Assembly (NCBI GenBank): GCA_965652415.1
Contig: CBFGVH010000071.1
Location: forward strand, 1-15,840
Direction: 5' to 3'
DNA: 15,840 nt
DNA from: BQJD01 sp965652415
Lineage (GTDB): Bacteria; Pseudomonadota; Gammaproteobacteria; Arenicellales; CAJQKF01
The position numbers and the translations under genes are program-made. This document shows, piece after piece, positions 6,083 to 12,528 of this stretch; within the stretch, counting starts at the first letter, position 1, and each line of letters begins with the position of its first letter. A model generated the notes under the pieces. The model made no database searches. It was not told where the DNA came from and saw only the letters and a list, made by a program, of their open reading frames with translations.

Positions 6083-9000
6083 CCCTTTCCGAGCTGTCGA
6101 TCCGGCGGCCGGTACTGGCTGCCGTCGCCAGCCTGTTGATCATCGTCTTCGGCGTTGCCGCGCTGCTGCAACTGCCGGTGCGCGAACTGCCCGATATCGA
6201 CGCGGCAGTGGTCACCGTGACCACGACCTATACCGGCGCCGCGCCGGAGATCATCGACACCGACATCACCGAGATCGTCGAGGGCGCGATTTCCGGCGTC
6301 AGCGGCGTCAAGTCGATCAACTCGGAGAGCCGCCGCGATCGCAGCCGGGTCGTGATCGAGTTCGACGTCGGCCGCAACATCGACGAGGCGGCCAACGACG
6401 TGCGCGACGCGGTCGGCAGGGTGCGCGGCGACCTGCCGGAGGATGTCGACGAGCCGCAGATCGTCAAGAGCGACAGCGACGCCGACCCGGTCATTCGCCT
6501 GGCCGTTACCAGCGACCGCATGACTCCGTCGGAGATCACCGACTACGTCGAGCGTTACGTGGTCGACCGTTTCTCGACCCTGAACGGCGTGTCCACGGTG
6601 GACATCTACGGCGAGCGGCGGCAAGCGATCCGGATCTGGCTCGATCGGCGCGCGCTGGCGGCTCGCGATCTCACCGTGGCCGACATCGAGAATGCGCTTC
6701 GCCGCAACAACGTCGAGCTGCCGAGCGGCGAACTGGAATCGACGACGCGGCTGTTCACGGTGCGCGTCGACAGCCGCCTGCGTGACGTCGAGCAGTTCCG
6801 CCGCATCGTCGTCGACACCGTGGCAGGGTACCCGGTAAGGCTCTCGGACGTCGCCCGCGTCATGGTGGGCGTGGAGTCCGACGACACCATGGTGCGAAAC
6901 AACGGCCAGAGCGCAGTCGGTCTCGGCATCGCCCGCCAATCCCAGGCGAACACCATGGCGATTTCGACCGCGGTGCGCGAGCAGATCGAGCGCATCAAGC
7001 CGTCGCTGCCGGAAGGCATGCAGATCCTGGTGGGCTCGGACGACGCCACGTTCATTGCGTCATCGATTCGCGAGGTCGGCATCGCGCTCGGTATCTCGCT
7101 GACGCTGGTGCTGGTGGTCATATTTCTTTTCCTGTTCTCGGCGCGCGCCACGTTGATCCCGGCGATCGCCATCCCGGTATCGCTGGTCGGCTGCTTCGGC
7201 CTGATCTATGCCCTCGGATTTTCTCTCAACGTTCTCACCTTGCTGGCGCTGGTGCTGGCCATCGGCCTGGTGGTGGACGATGCCATCATCGTCATCGAGA
7301 ACATCCAGCGGCGCATCGACGCCGGCGAGACGCCGCTGGTCGCCAGCGTGCTCGGCGCGCGCCAGGTGACGTTCGCCGTCATCGCCACGTCCATCACGTT
7401 GATATCAGTGTTCGTGCCCATCTCGTTCCTGGAAGGTGCGGCGGGGCGCCTGTTCACCGAGTTCGGTTTCGTGATGGCGAGCTCGGTCGCGATATCGCTG
7501 TTCGTCGCCTTGTCCGCCTGCCCGGCGCTTTCGTCCAAGATCCTGAGGCCCGCACGGCGGCCCGGTGAACACAAGCGAGGCCCGATGGCACTTCTTACCG
7601 CCGCGTACCGGCGCGTGCTCGGCGGTGCACTGTCGGCGCCGCTGGTCGTGCTCGCACTGGCCGCGGCGTACTCGGCCGGCGCGTGGTTCGTCTACCAGCA
7701 GTTGCCGAGCGAATTGACGCCGCGCGAGGACCGCGGCGTGCTGTTCGTGCCGTTGACCACGCCGCAGGGTTCCAACGTCGAGTACACCGATACCCAGACC
7801 CGGGAGGTGGAGCGCGTTCTCGCACCCTTGGTGGAAAGCGGCGAAGTGACCAGCCTGTACACCATCGTGGGAAGCTGGGGCCGCCCGTACCGCTCGTTCG
7901 TTGTACTCAGGCTCGCCGACTGGGGCGAGCGCGAGCGCAACGCCGGCGACATCATCACCGAGATCGCGCCGCCCATCACCGATCTGCCCGGCGCGCGCGG
8001 TTACCCCGCCAGCCCCGCGGGCCTGGGCCTGCGCGGCTCGTCGACGCCGCTTCGTGTCATCGTCAGCGGACCGGATTTCGAGAGTGTCAAGCAGTGGGCC
8101 CAGGTCATGCTGGCGCGGGCCGAGGAAAACCCGAACCTGCGCAACCCGCAGATCGATTTCGAGGAGAACCAGCCGCAGATCCTGCTGTCGGTGAACCGGG
8201 ACAAGACCGACGATCTCGGCATCCCGGTCGAGACCGTGGCCGCGACGCTGCAGACCATGCTGGCGTCGCGCCACGTGACCGACTACCTCGACCGCGGCCG
8301 CGAGTACCCCGTGATCCTGCAGGCCAACCCGGAAGACCGCCGTACGCCGAACGATATCTCCAATATCTTCGTGCGTTCCGCGGGCGGCGAACTGGTGCCG
8401 CTGGCGGCGCTGGTCGAGGCCCACGAGGGCGCGGCAGCGGCGTCCCTGCGCCGCTACAACCGGCTGCCGTCGATCACCATCGAGTCGGCGCTGGCGGAGA
8501 ACTACGATCTCGGCACCGCGATCAATTACATGATCGAGGCGGCGGAGGAATCGTTGCCGGCCGAGGCGGTGATCGGCTTCGGCGGCCAGTCGCAGCAGTA
8601 CCTGGAGACCGCCAGCGGCGTTGCGGTCACCTTCGTGCTGGCGCTGCTCATCGTGTTCCTGGTGCTGGCGGCGCAGTTCGAGAGCTGGGTGCATCCGCTC
8701 ATCATCATGCTCTCGGTGCCCCTCGCCATCGCCGGCGCGATCTACACGCTGGCCCTGGGGGGCCTGTCCCTGAACCTGTACAGCCAGATCGGCATCATCC
8801 TGCTTATCGGTCTGATGGCGAAGAACGGCATACTCATCGTCGAGTTCGCCAACCAGCTGCGAGACGAGGGTCATGACATCCGCGAGGCCGTGCTGGAGGC
8901 GTCGGTGCTGCGCCTGCGGCCGATCCTGATGACCGTGATCGCGACCATACTCGGCGCGATGCCGCTCGCTCTCGCCTCCGGCGCCGGCGCCGAGGCGCGC

Positions 9001-9207
9001 AGCACGATCGGCTACGTCATCATCGGCGGACTCGGCGTGGCCACGGTGCTGACGCTGTTCCTTACCCCCGTCCTGTACCGTCTGCTCGCCGGCCTGTCGC
9101 GCCCGCGCGCCGCGGTGGAACACCAGCTCGAACGTGAACTCGGTGCCTTGCGTCCGGGTGGAGCCATGGAGGTAACCGGGAAATCATCCCCCGGCTCGAT
9201 ATCGTAG
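6079..9207 (+). CDS. RND multidrug efflux pump, HAE-1 family inner-membrane subunit
   Basis: A 1042-residue AcrB/MexB-type proton-driven exporter of full family length. It begins SELSIRRPVLA with the first membrane helix at 10-30 and has the two large periplasmic loops (about 31-335 and 540-840). Proton-relay residues are intact: Asp400 and Asp401 in GLVVDDAIIVIEN (TM4) and Lys915 in GLMAKNGILIVEF (TM10). It starts with GTG inside the adaptor's stop (GTGA). No outer-membrane channel gene follows, so a TolC-like protein encoded elsewhere must complete the pump. No dedicated local regulator is evident; the neighbouring MarR gene is convergent. The stop codon TAG lies inside the left arm of a REP palindrome. 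Confidence 0.97.
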   Translation: MTLSELSIRRPVLAAVASLLIIVFGVAALLQLPVRELPDIDAAVVTVTTTYTGAAPEIIDTDITEIVEGAISGVSGVKSINSESRRDRSRVVIEFDVGRNIDEAANDVRDAVGRVRGDLPEDVDEPQIVKSDSDADPVIRLAVTSDRMTPSEITDYVERYVVDRFSTLNGVSTVDIYGERRQAIRIWLDRRALAARDLTVADIENALRRNNVELPSGELESTTRLFTVRVDSRLRDVEQFRRIVVDTVAGYPVRLSDVARVMVGVESDDTMVRNNGQSAVGLGIARQSQANTMAISTAVREQIERIKPSLPEGMQILVGSDDATFIASSIREVGIALGISLTLVLVVIFLFLFSARATLIPAIAIPVSLVGCFGLIYALGFSLNVLTLLALVLAIGLVVDDAIIVIENIQRRIDAGETPLVASVLGARQVTFAVIATSITLISVFVPISFLEGAAGRLFTEFGFVMASSVAISLFVALSACPALSSKILRPARRPGEHKRGPMALLTAAYRRVLGGALSAPLVVLALAAAYSAGAWFVYQQLPSELTPREDRGVLFVPLTTPQGSNVEYTDTQTREVERVLAPLVESGEVTSLYTIVGSWGRPYRSFVVLRLADWGERERNAGDIITEIAPPITDLPGARGYPASPAGLGLRGSSTPLRVIVSGPDFESVKQWAQVMLARAEENPNLRNPQIDFEENQPQILLSVNRDKTDDLGIPVETVAATLQTMLASRHVTDYLDRGREYPVILQANPEDRRTPNDISNIFVRSAGGELVPLAALVEAHEGAAAASLRRYNRLPSITIESALAENYDLGTAINYMIEAAEESLPAEAVIGFGGQSQQYLETASGVAVTFVLALLIVFLVLAAQFESWVHPLIIMLSVPLAIAGAIYTLALGGLSLNLYSQIGIILLIGLMAKNGILIVEFANQLRDEGHDIREAVLEASVLRLRPILMTVIATILGAMPLALASGAGAEARSTIGYVIIGGLGVATVLTLFLTPVLYRLLAGLSRPRAAVEHQLERELGALRPGGAMEVTGKSSPGSIS

Positions 9208-9259
9208 GGTGGGCTGAAGCCCACCGCTGCTCTATCGGTGGGCTGAAGCCCACCCTACG
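9203..9259. repeat. REP-type palindromic pair between convergent genes, probable bidirectional terminator
   Basis: Two copies of GGTGGGCTGAAGCCCACC (9208-9225 and 9237-9254) are separated by 11 bp. Each can fold into a 7-bp stem with a TGAA loop. The outer arms CGTAGGGTGGGC (9203-9214) and GCCCACCCTACG (9248-9259) are exact reverse complements, so the whole unit can also fold as one long hairpin. It fills the gap between the pump gene (plus) and the MarR gene (minus). The TAG in each outer arm is the stop codon of the gene on that side. The design is typical of REP/BIME elements moved by REP-associated tyrosine transposases. Confidence 0.9.
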
Positions 9260-9818
9260 CCGCCCGGATCTGTGGCGGTGTCCACTCCCGGCAGATCCTT
9301 GACGTCTGCGCGTCGGCCAGCGGCTCGCCGGTGAGGCCGCAGCGGGCGCTTTCTCCCTCGATGATGAAATGGGCGCAGCCCCGGCATACGCCGAACGGGC
9401 GCTGTCCGTTGTCCGCCTGCAGCGCGCCGAGCAGGGCGTGCAGGGTCTGCTCCAGCGCCGACTCCTCGATGCCGGCCGCAGCCAGGGCGCGTTCGAGCCG
9501 GTCGGCCCATCCCTCCTCGAGCACGGCCCTGCCGCGCTCGGTCAGTTCGAGGTGGACCCGCCGTCGGTTCCGGGTTCCCGTGCGCTTGACGATCATTCCC
9601 TTGCGCTCGAGCACCGCCACGGTCTGCGACACCGTGCCGCGGGTGATCCCGAAATAGTCGGCGATCGCCGCGGGGAGGTTGCTGTAGTCGTTGGCGCGGG
9701 ACAGGTAGCGCAGGACCTGCCCGTGAATCGGCAACAGGCCGTGCCGGGCGGCTTCCTCGCGCAGCGACTGCTGGAGCAGGGCGCCAATGCGTTCAAGGAG
9801 TTGCGTGGTCGCGGTCAT
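9255..9818 (-). CDS. MarR family regulator with C-terminal four-cysteine motif
   Basis: A 187-residue protein. Residues about 1-135 are a MarR winged-helix domain: the DNA-recognition part is FGITRGTVSQTVAVLERKGMIVKR (57-80), followed by a basic wing (TGTRNRRRVHLELTERG). The tail adds about 50 residues containing all four cysteines of the protein, C145-x2-C148-x11-C160-x15-C176. This spacing suggests a zinc or iron-sulphur site, or a redox switch. The ATG at 9818 was chosen because upstream in-frame codons do not look like protein; there is no clear ribosome site. The divergent neighbour encodes a P460-like cytochrome, and a perfect palindrome lies between them, so this protein probably controls both itself and the cytochrome. 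The stop codon is supplied by the REP palindrome. Confidence 0.93.
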   Translation of the reverse strand: MTATTQLLERIGALLQQSLREEAARHGLLPIHGQVLRYLSRANDYSNLPAAIADYFGITRGTVSQTVAVLERKGMIVKRTGTRNRRRVHLELTERGRAVLEEGWADRLERALAAAGIEESALEQTLHALLGALQADNGQRPFGVCRGCAHFIIEGESARCGLTGEPLADAQTSRICREWTPPQIRAA

Positions 9819-9847
9819 GTTGGAACTGTAGCGCCGCGAAGTGGACG

Positions 9848-9877
9848 TTGACAAGGGAAATATATCGACTCTAAACT
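9848..9877 (+). promoter_or_regulatory. Promoter of the P460-like cytochrome gene (divergent MarR promoter overlaps)
   Basis: Plus strand: TTGACA (-35, 9848-9853) lies 18 bp from TAAACT (-10, 9872-9877), placing the start near 9884 within the palindrome at 9882-9900. On the minus strand, TATATT (9859-9864) is a plausible -10 for the marR gene, with its -35 zone (about 9882-9887) in the same palindrome. The marR -35 itself is poor. Confidence 0.6.
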
Positions 9878-9881
9878 TTAA

Positions 9882-9900
9882 ATGCATCGAGTCGATGCAT
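9882..9900. promoter_or_regulatory. Perfect 19-bp palindrome, probable MarR operator
   Basis: ATGCATCGAGTCGATGCAT has exact 9-bp arms around a single central G. It overlaps the predicted start of the cytochrome transcript and the -35 zone of marR. Length and symmetry fit a MarR dimer site. A partial echo of the core, TCGACTC, occurs at 9865-9871 and may be an auxiliary half-site. Confidence 0.75.
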
Positions 9901-9961
9901 ACTAGCCCGATACCGCCGCTCCCGGGCAAGCGGTGCGGGTTCCCCCGAGTCAACCGTATCG

Positions 9962-9990
9962 CCCCGACCCCGCGTCGGGGCAGAGTTTTT
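9962..9990 (+). promoter_or_regulatory. Terminator-like hairpin in the cytochrome mRNA leader
   Basis: CCCCGAC (9962-9968) and GTCGGGG (9974-9980) form a perfect 7-bp stem with a CCCGC loop, followed after CAGAG by five T residues (9986-9990). It lies in the roughly 120-nt leader between the predicted transcription start and the ATG at 10006. It could attenuate or pause transcription, or shield the 5' end. The 5-nt gap before the T-run makes full termination uncertain. Confidence 0.45.
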
Positions 9991-9993
9991 CAA

Positions 9994-9999
9994 AAGGAG
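9994..9999 (+). promoter_or_regulatory. Ribosome binding site of the P460-like cytochrome gene
   Basis: AAGGAG lies 6 nt before the ATG at 10006. It decides between that start, which gives a signal peptide, and the ATG at 10001, which reaches a stop after two codons. Confidence 0.85.
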
Positions 10000-10005
10000 A
10001 ATGCG

Positions 10006-10479
10006 ATGAAACGTGCCGCAACCTTCCTGGCGCTTGCCAGTCTCGCGCTACCGGCCGCCGCCGACGATTCCGTTCCCTTCCCAGAGGGATATCGCGACTG
10101 GCGCCATGTCAAGAGCATGGTTATCGAAGAGGGGCATCCCCTTTTCGGTTCCTTCGGCGGCATCCACCACCTCTACGCCAACGAGGCCGCCGTGACCGGC
10201 TACCGGCAGGGAAGCTTCCCCGACGGGGCGGTGATCGTGTTCGACCTCCTCGAGGCGGTCCACGCCGACAACGCCGTGATCGAGGGCGATCGCAAGGTAC
10301 TCGGCGTCATGCTCAAGGATGCGCAAAGGTTCGCCGACACCGGCGGTTGGGGGTTCGAGGGCTTTGCCGGCGGGGAGCCTGCCAATGCCGTGGTCGGGGC
10401 CGATGCGGCTTCCGCCTGCTTCGCCTGCCATGCCTCGGAGGCGGACAGCGATTTCGTCTTCAGCACCTTGAGGGACTGA
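10006..10479 (+). CDS. Exported cytochrome P460 / c'-beta-family haem protein
   Basis: A 157-residue periplasmic protein with a Sec signal peptide (MKRAATFLALASLALPAAA, cleavage predicted after residue 19). Hallmarks of the P460 fold are YRDWRHVKSM (29-38), the run GYRQGSFPDGAVIVFDLLE (65-83), MLKDAQRFADTGGWGFEGF (102-120) and a single C-terminal haem c site C138-F-A-C141-H142. True P460 oxidises hydroxylamine or NO through a haem cross-linked to a lysine. In Nitrosomonas europaea P460, as I recall it, that lysine lies in DGTVTVKEL; here the matching residue is Phe79. The protein is therefore more likely a c'-beta-like gas-binding cytochrome than a hydroxylamine oxidase. It is transcribed divergently from the Cys4-MarR gene and followed by a strong hairpin. 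Confidence 0.92.
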   Translation: MKRAATFLALASLALPAAADDSVPFPEGYRDWRHVKSMVIEEGHPLFGSFGGIHHLYANEAAVTGYRQGSFPDGAVIVFDLLEAVHADNAVIEGDRKVLGVMLKDAQRFADTGGWGFEGFAGGEPANAVVGADAASACFACHASEADSDFVFSTLRD

Positions 10480-10490
10480 GTCCTCCACCC

Positions 10491-10519
10491 GATTCCCCGG
10501 CCGCCTGTGCCGGGGAATC
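10491..10519 (+). terminator. Stem-loop after the P460-like cytochrome gene
   Basis: GATTCCCCGGC (10491-10501) and GCCGGGGAATC (10509-10519) form a perfect 11-bp stem with a 7-nt loop, 11 nt after the stop codon. No T-run follows, so it may act as a 3'-end stabiliser or a factor-assisted terminator. Confidence 0.6.
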
Positions 10520-10575
10520 GTGCCTGCGTCACGGATGCGCAATAAAACTTTCAAACGATCATCATATTGTGGTTA

Positions 10576-10602
10576 TATACTCACCTGTAGTGATCAAGTG
10601 AG
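10576..10602 (+). promoter_or_regulatory. Promoter -10 and overlapping operator of the DeoR/ABC operon
   Basis: TATACT (10576-10581) is a good -10; no convincing -35 lies 16-18 bp upstream. Directly overlapping and downstream is the inverted repeat CTCACCTG (10580-10587) / CAAGTGAG (10595-10602), matching at seven of eight positions around a 7-bp centre. The predicted transcription start falls within it, as expected for a repressor operator, probably that of the DeoR protein encoded next. Confidence 0.5.
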
Positions 10603-10617
10603 CATTGCAGCCGCGAC

Positions 10618-11394
10618 GTGACCAAGGTCGATTTTCGCCAGAACCAGATCGTCGAACGGGTTCGCGAGCGCGGATTCGTCACCGTGGAAGGACTCGCCGT
10701 CGAGTTCCACGTGTCTCCGCAGACCATCCGGCGCGACATCAACGCGCTTTGCAACCTGAACGTGCTGCGCCGCCGGCACGGGGGCGCCGAGCTGCTGGAG
10801 GCGACGGTCAATCTCGACTACGGCACCCGCGAGGTGCAGAACGCCCGCGCCAAGGAGGCGATCGCCCGCCGCGCCGCGGCGCTCATCCCCCACGGCGCCA
10901 CGGTGTTCATCTCCATTGGCACCACCCCGGCCAAGGTCTCGGAAGCGCTGCGCGGGCGGCGCAATCTGATCGTGATCACCAACAACCTCAACGCGGCGTT
11001 CGCCTTGTCCGGGGAGCCGTCCAACCGCATCATCATTCCCGGCGGCGAGCTTCGTCTTCCCGATCGCGATATCCTTGGCGACAATGCCGAGGCGCTGTTC
11101 GGACGCTACCGGGCGGACTTCGGGATCTACGGCGTGGCGGGCGTCGACACCGACGGCAGCCTGCTCGACTTCCATTACGCCGAGGTGCGATCCCGCGAGG
11201 CAATCCGGCGCAACTGCCGCTCGGCGATACTGGTGGCCGACCGTTCCAAGTTCGGTCGCGCGGCGCCGGCGATCGGCGGCAACCTGCTCGACGCCGATCG
11301 CGTGATCATCGACGCATTGCCCGCCGCCGCATTCCGGGCATTGATGGACCGGGCCGGCGAAGCCCTTGAAGTGACGGGGACCGAATCATCGTGA
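10618..11394 (+). CDS. DeoR family transcriptional repressor, GlpR-like
   Basis: A 258-residue protein of usual DeoR length. The N-terminal winged helix (about 1-57) carries the family signature VSPQTIRRDINALCNLNVLRRRHGGA. The sensor domain closely follows E. coli GlpR as I recall it: ISIGTTPAKVSEAL, VITNNLNAA, IIPGGELR, DFGIYGVAGVDTDGSLLDF, YAEVRSREAI and VADRSKFGR. GlpR binds glycerol-3-phosphate, so a phosphorylated polyol or sugar phosphate is the likely inducer. The start is GTG at 10618 with no clear ribosome site. A TATACT -10 and an inverted repeat lie just upstream. The stop overlaps the ATPase start by 4 nt, so the repressor is co-translated with the transporter it presumably controls. 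Confidence 0.94.
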   Translation: MTKVDFRQNQIVERVRERGFVTVEGLAVEFHVSPQTIRRDINALCNLNVLRRRHGGAELLEATVNLDYGTREVQNARAKEAIARRAAALIPHGATVFISIGTTPAKVSEALRGRRNLIVITNNLNAAFALSGEPSNRIIIPGGELRLPDRDILGDNAEALFGRYRADFGIYGVAGVDTDGSLLDFHYAEVRSREAIRRNCRSAILVADRSKFGRAAPAIGGNLLDADRVIIDALPAAAFRALMDRAGEALEVTGTESS

Positions 11395-12488
11395 GCCAGG
11401 ATCATTTCGTCCAGCTTTTCGACGTCACCAAGACCTGGAACGGGCAGGGCGGCGTGCAGGGCATCGACCTCGACATCGCACGCGGCTCGTTCGTCGCGCT
11501 GCTCGGTCCCTCCGGTTGCGGCAAGTCCACCACGCTGCGCCTCGTCGCGGGCCTGGAAACGCTGGACCGGGGGCGCATCATCATCGACGGCGAGGACGTC
11601 ACCGCGCGCCCGGCTTCCGCGCGGCACCTGTCCATGGTGTTCCAGTCCTATGCGCTCTTCCCGCACCTGTCTGTGGCCGAGAACATCCTGTTCGGCCTCA
11701 AGGTGCGGCGCGTGCCGAAATCCGAGCGGCAGGAGAAACTGCGTCGGGCCCTGGAGATCACCGGCCTGAGCGGCCTGGAGCGGCGCAAGCCGTCCGAGAT
11801 CTCCGGCGGGCAGAGGCAGCGCGTGGCGCTGGCCCGCGCCATCGTTGCCGGTCATCCGCTGTGCCTGATGGACGAGCCGCTGTCCAACCTCGACGCCAAG
11901 CTCCGCCACGCGGTGCGAAAGGACATCAAGCGCCTGCAGCGCGACCTCGGCATCACGGTGATCTACGTCACCCACGACCAGAGCGAGGCCATGAGCATGG
12001 CGGACCAGGTGGTGCTGATTCGCGACGGCCGCATCGAGCAGGCCGGCACCCCGGCGACGCTGTACCACCAGCCGGCGAGCACGTTCGTGGCCGGCTTCGT
12101 CGGCAGCCCGCCGATGGCGCTTATCGAAGAGGCGGCAGTGCCGGCCCTGGCGCGGTCCGGCGGCGAGGAGGTGGTCTACGGCGTGCGGCCCGAGGACCTG
12201 TCCATCGCCGGGCGCGGCGAGGGCCTGCTGGCGGCAACCGTGGCCGAGTGCGAGTACATGGGCGCCGAGACATTCGTCAGCTTCGAACATCCCGAGGCCA
12301 CCGGCCTGACCGTCCGCCTGCCCGGCGAGGCCCGCTTCGACCAGGGGGACGCCGTCGAACTCGCCTTCGACCGCTCCCGGGTCCACGTATTCAACCGGGC
12401 GAGCGGCCGCCGTGTCGGTGCGCCCGTCACCAATCCAGCCGCGAGCGGGTCGACGGACCCCTCCGGCGTGATCGCTGAAGAGCGTTAA
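11391..12488 (+). CDS. ABC importer ATPase, UgpC/MalK type
   Basis: A 365-residue ATPase that powers a carbohydrate-type ABC importer at the inner face of the membrane. All motifs are intact: Walker A GPSGCGKST (39-47), Q-loop Gln85, signature SGGQRQR (138-144), Walker B LCLMDEP (157-163), D-loop SNLDAK and switch His195. The C-terminal third (about 240-340) is the TOBE regulatory domain of the CUT1/MalK group, including VYGVRPEDLSI. It starts with GTG inside the DeoR stop codon (GTGA). As the second gene of the operon, before the binding protein and permeases, it is in a different order from enteric ugpBAEC. The Ugp assignment rests mainly on the regulator and binding protein. Confidence 0.96.
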   Translation: MSQDHFVQLFDVTKTWNGQGGVQGIDLDIARGSFVALLGPSGCGKSTTLRLVAGLETLDRGRIIIDGEDVTARPASARHLSMVFQSYALFPHLSVAENILFGLKVRRVPKSERQEKLRRALEITGLSGLERRKPSEISGGQRQRVALARAIVAGHPLCLMDEPLSNLDAKLRHAVRKDIKRLQRDLGITVIYVTHDQSEAMSMADQVVLIRDGRIEQAGTPATLYHQPASTFVAGFVGSPPMALIEEAAVPALARSGGEEVVYGVRPEDLSIAGRGEGLLAATVAECEYMGAETFVSFEHPEATGLTVRLPGEARFDQGDAVELAFDRSRVHVFNRASGRRVGAPVTNPAASGSTDPSGVIAEER

Positions 12489-12528
12489 CCTTCCGAGTTC
12501 CAACCCCAATCGCAGGATAGTTGAAGCC

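Noticed and set aside
7405..9123. Long open frame (572 codons) on the minus strand across the RND pump gene
   Set aside because: It is antisense to a full-length pump with intact catalytic motifs. Its composition is His/Arg/Gln-rich and shows no domain; GC-rich codon bias creates such shadows.
9819..9953. 45-residue N-terminal extension of the MarR protein
   Set aside because: It would cover the operator and promoters between the divergent genes, and its sequence does not resemble MarR N-termini.
9841..10005. In-frame upstream extension of the cytochrome gene
   Set aside because: The ATG at 10006 has a strong AAGGAG and starts a clean signal peptide; the extension runs through promoter, operator and leader hairpin.
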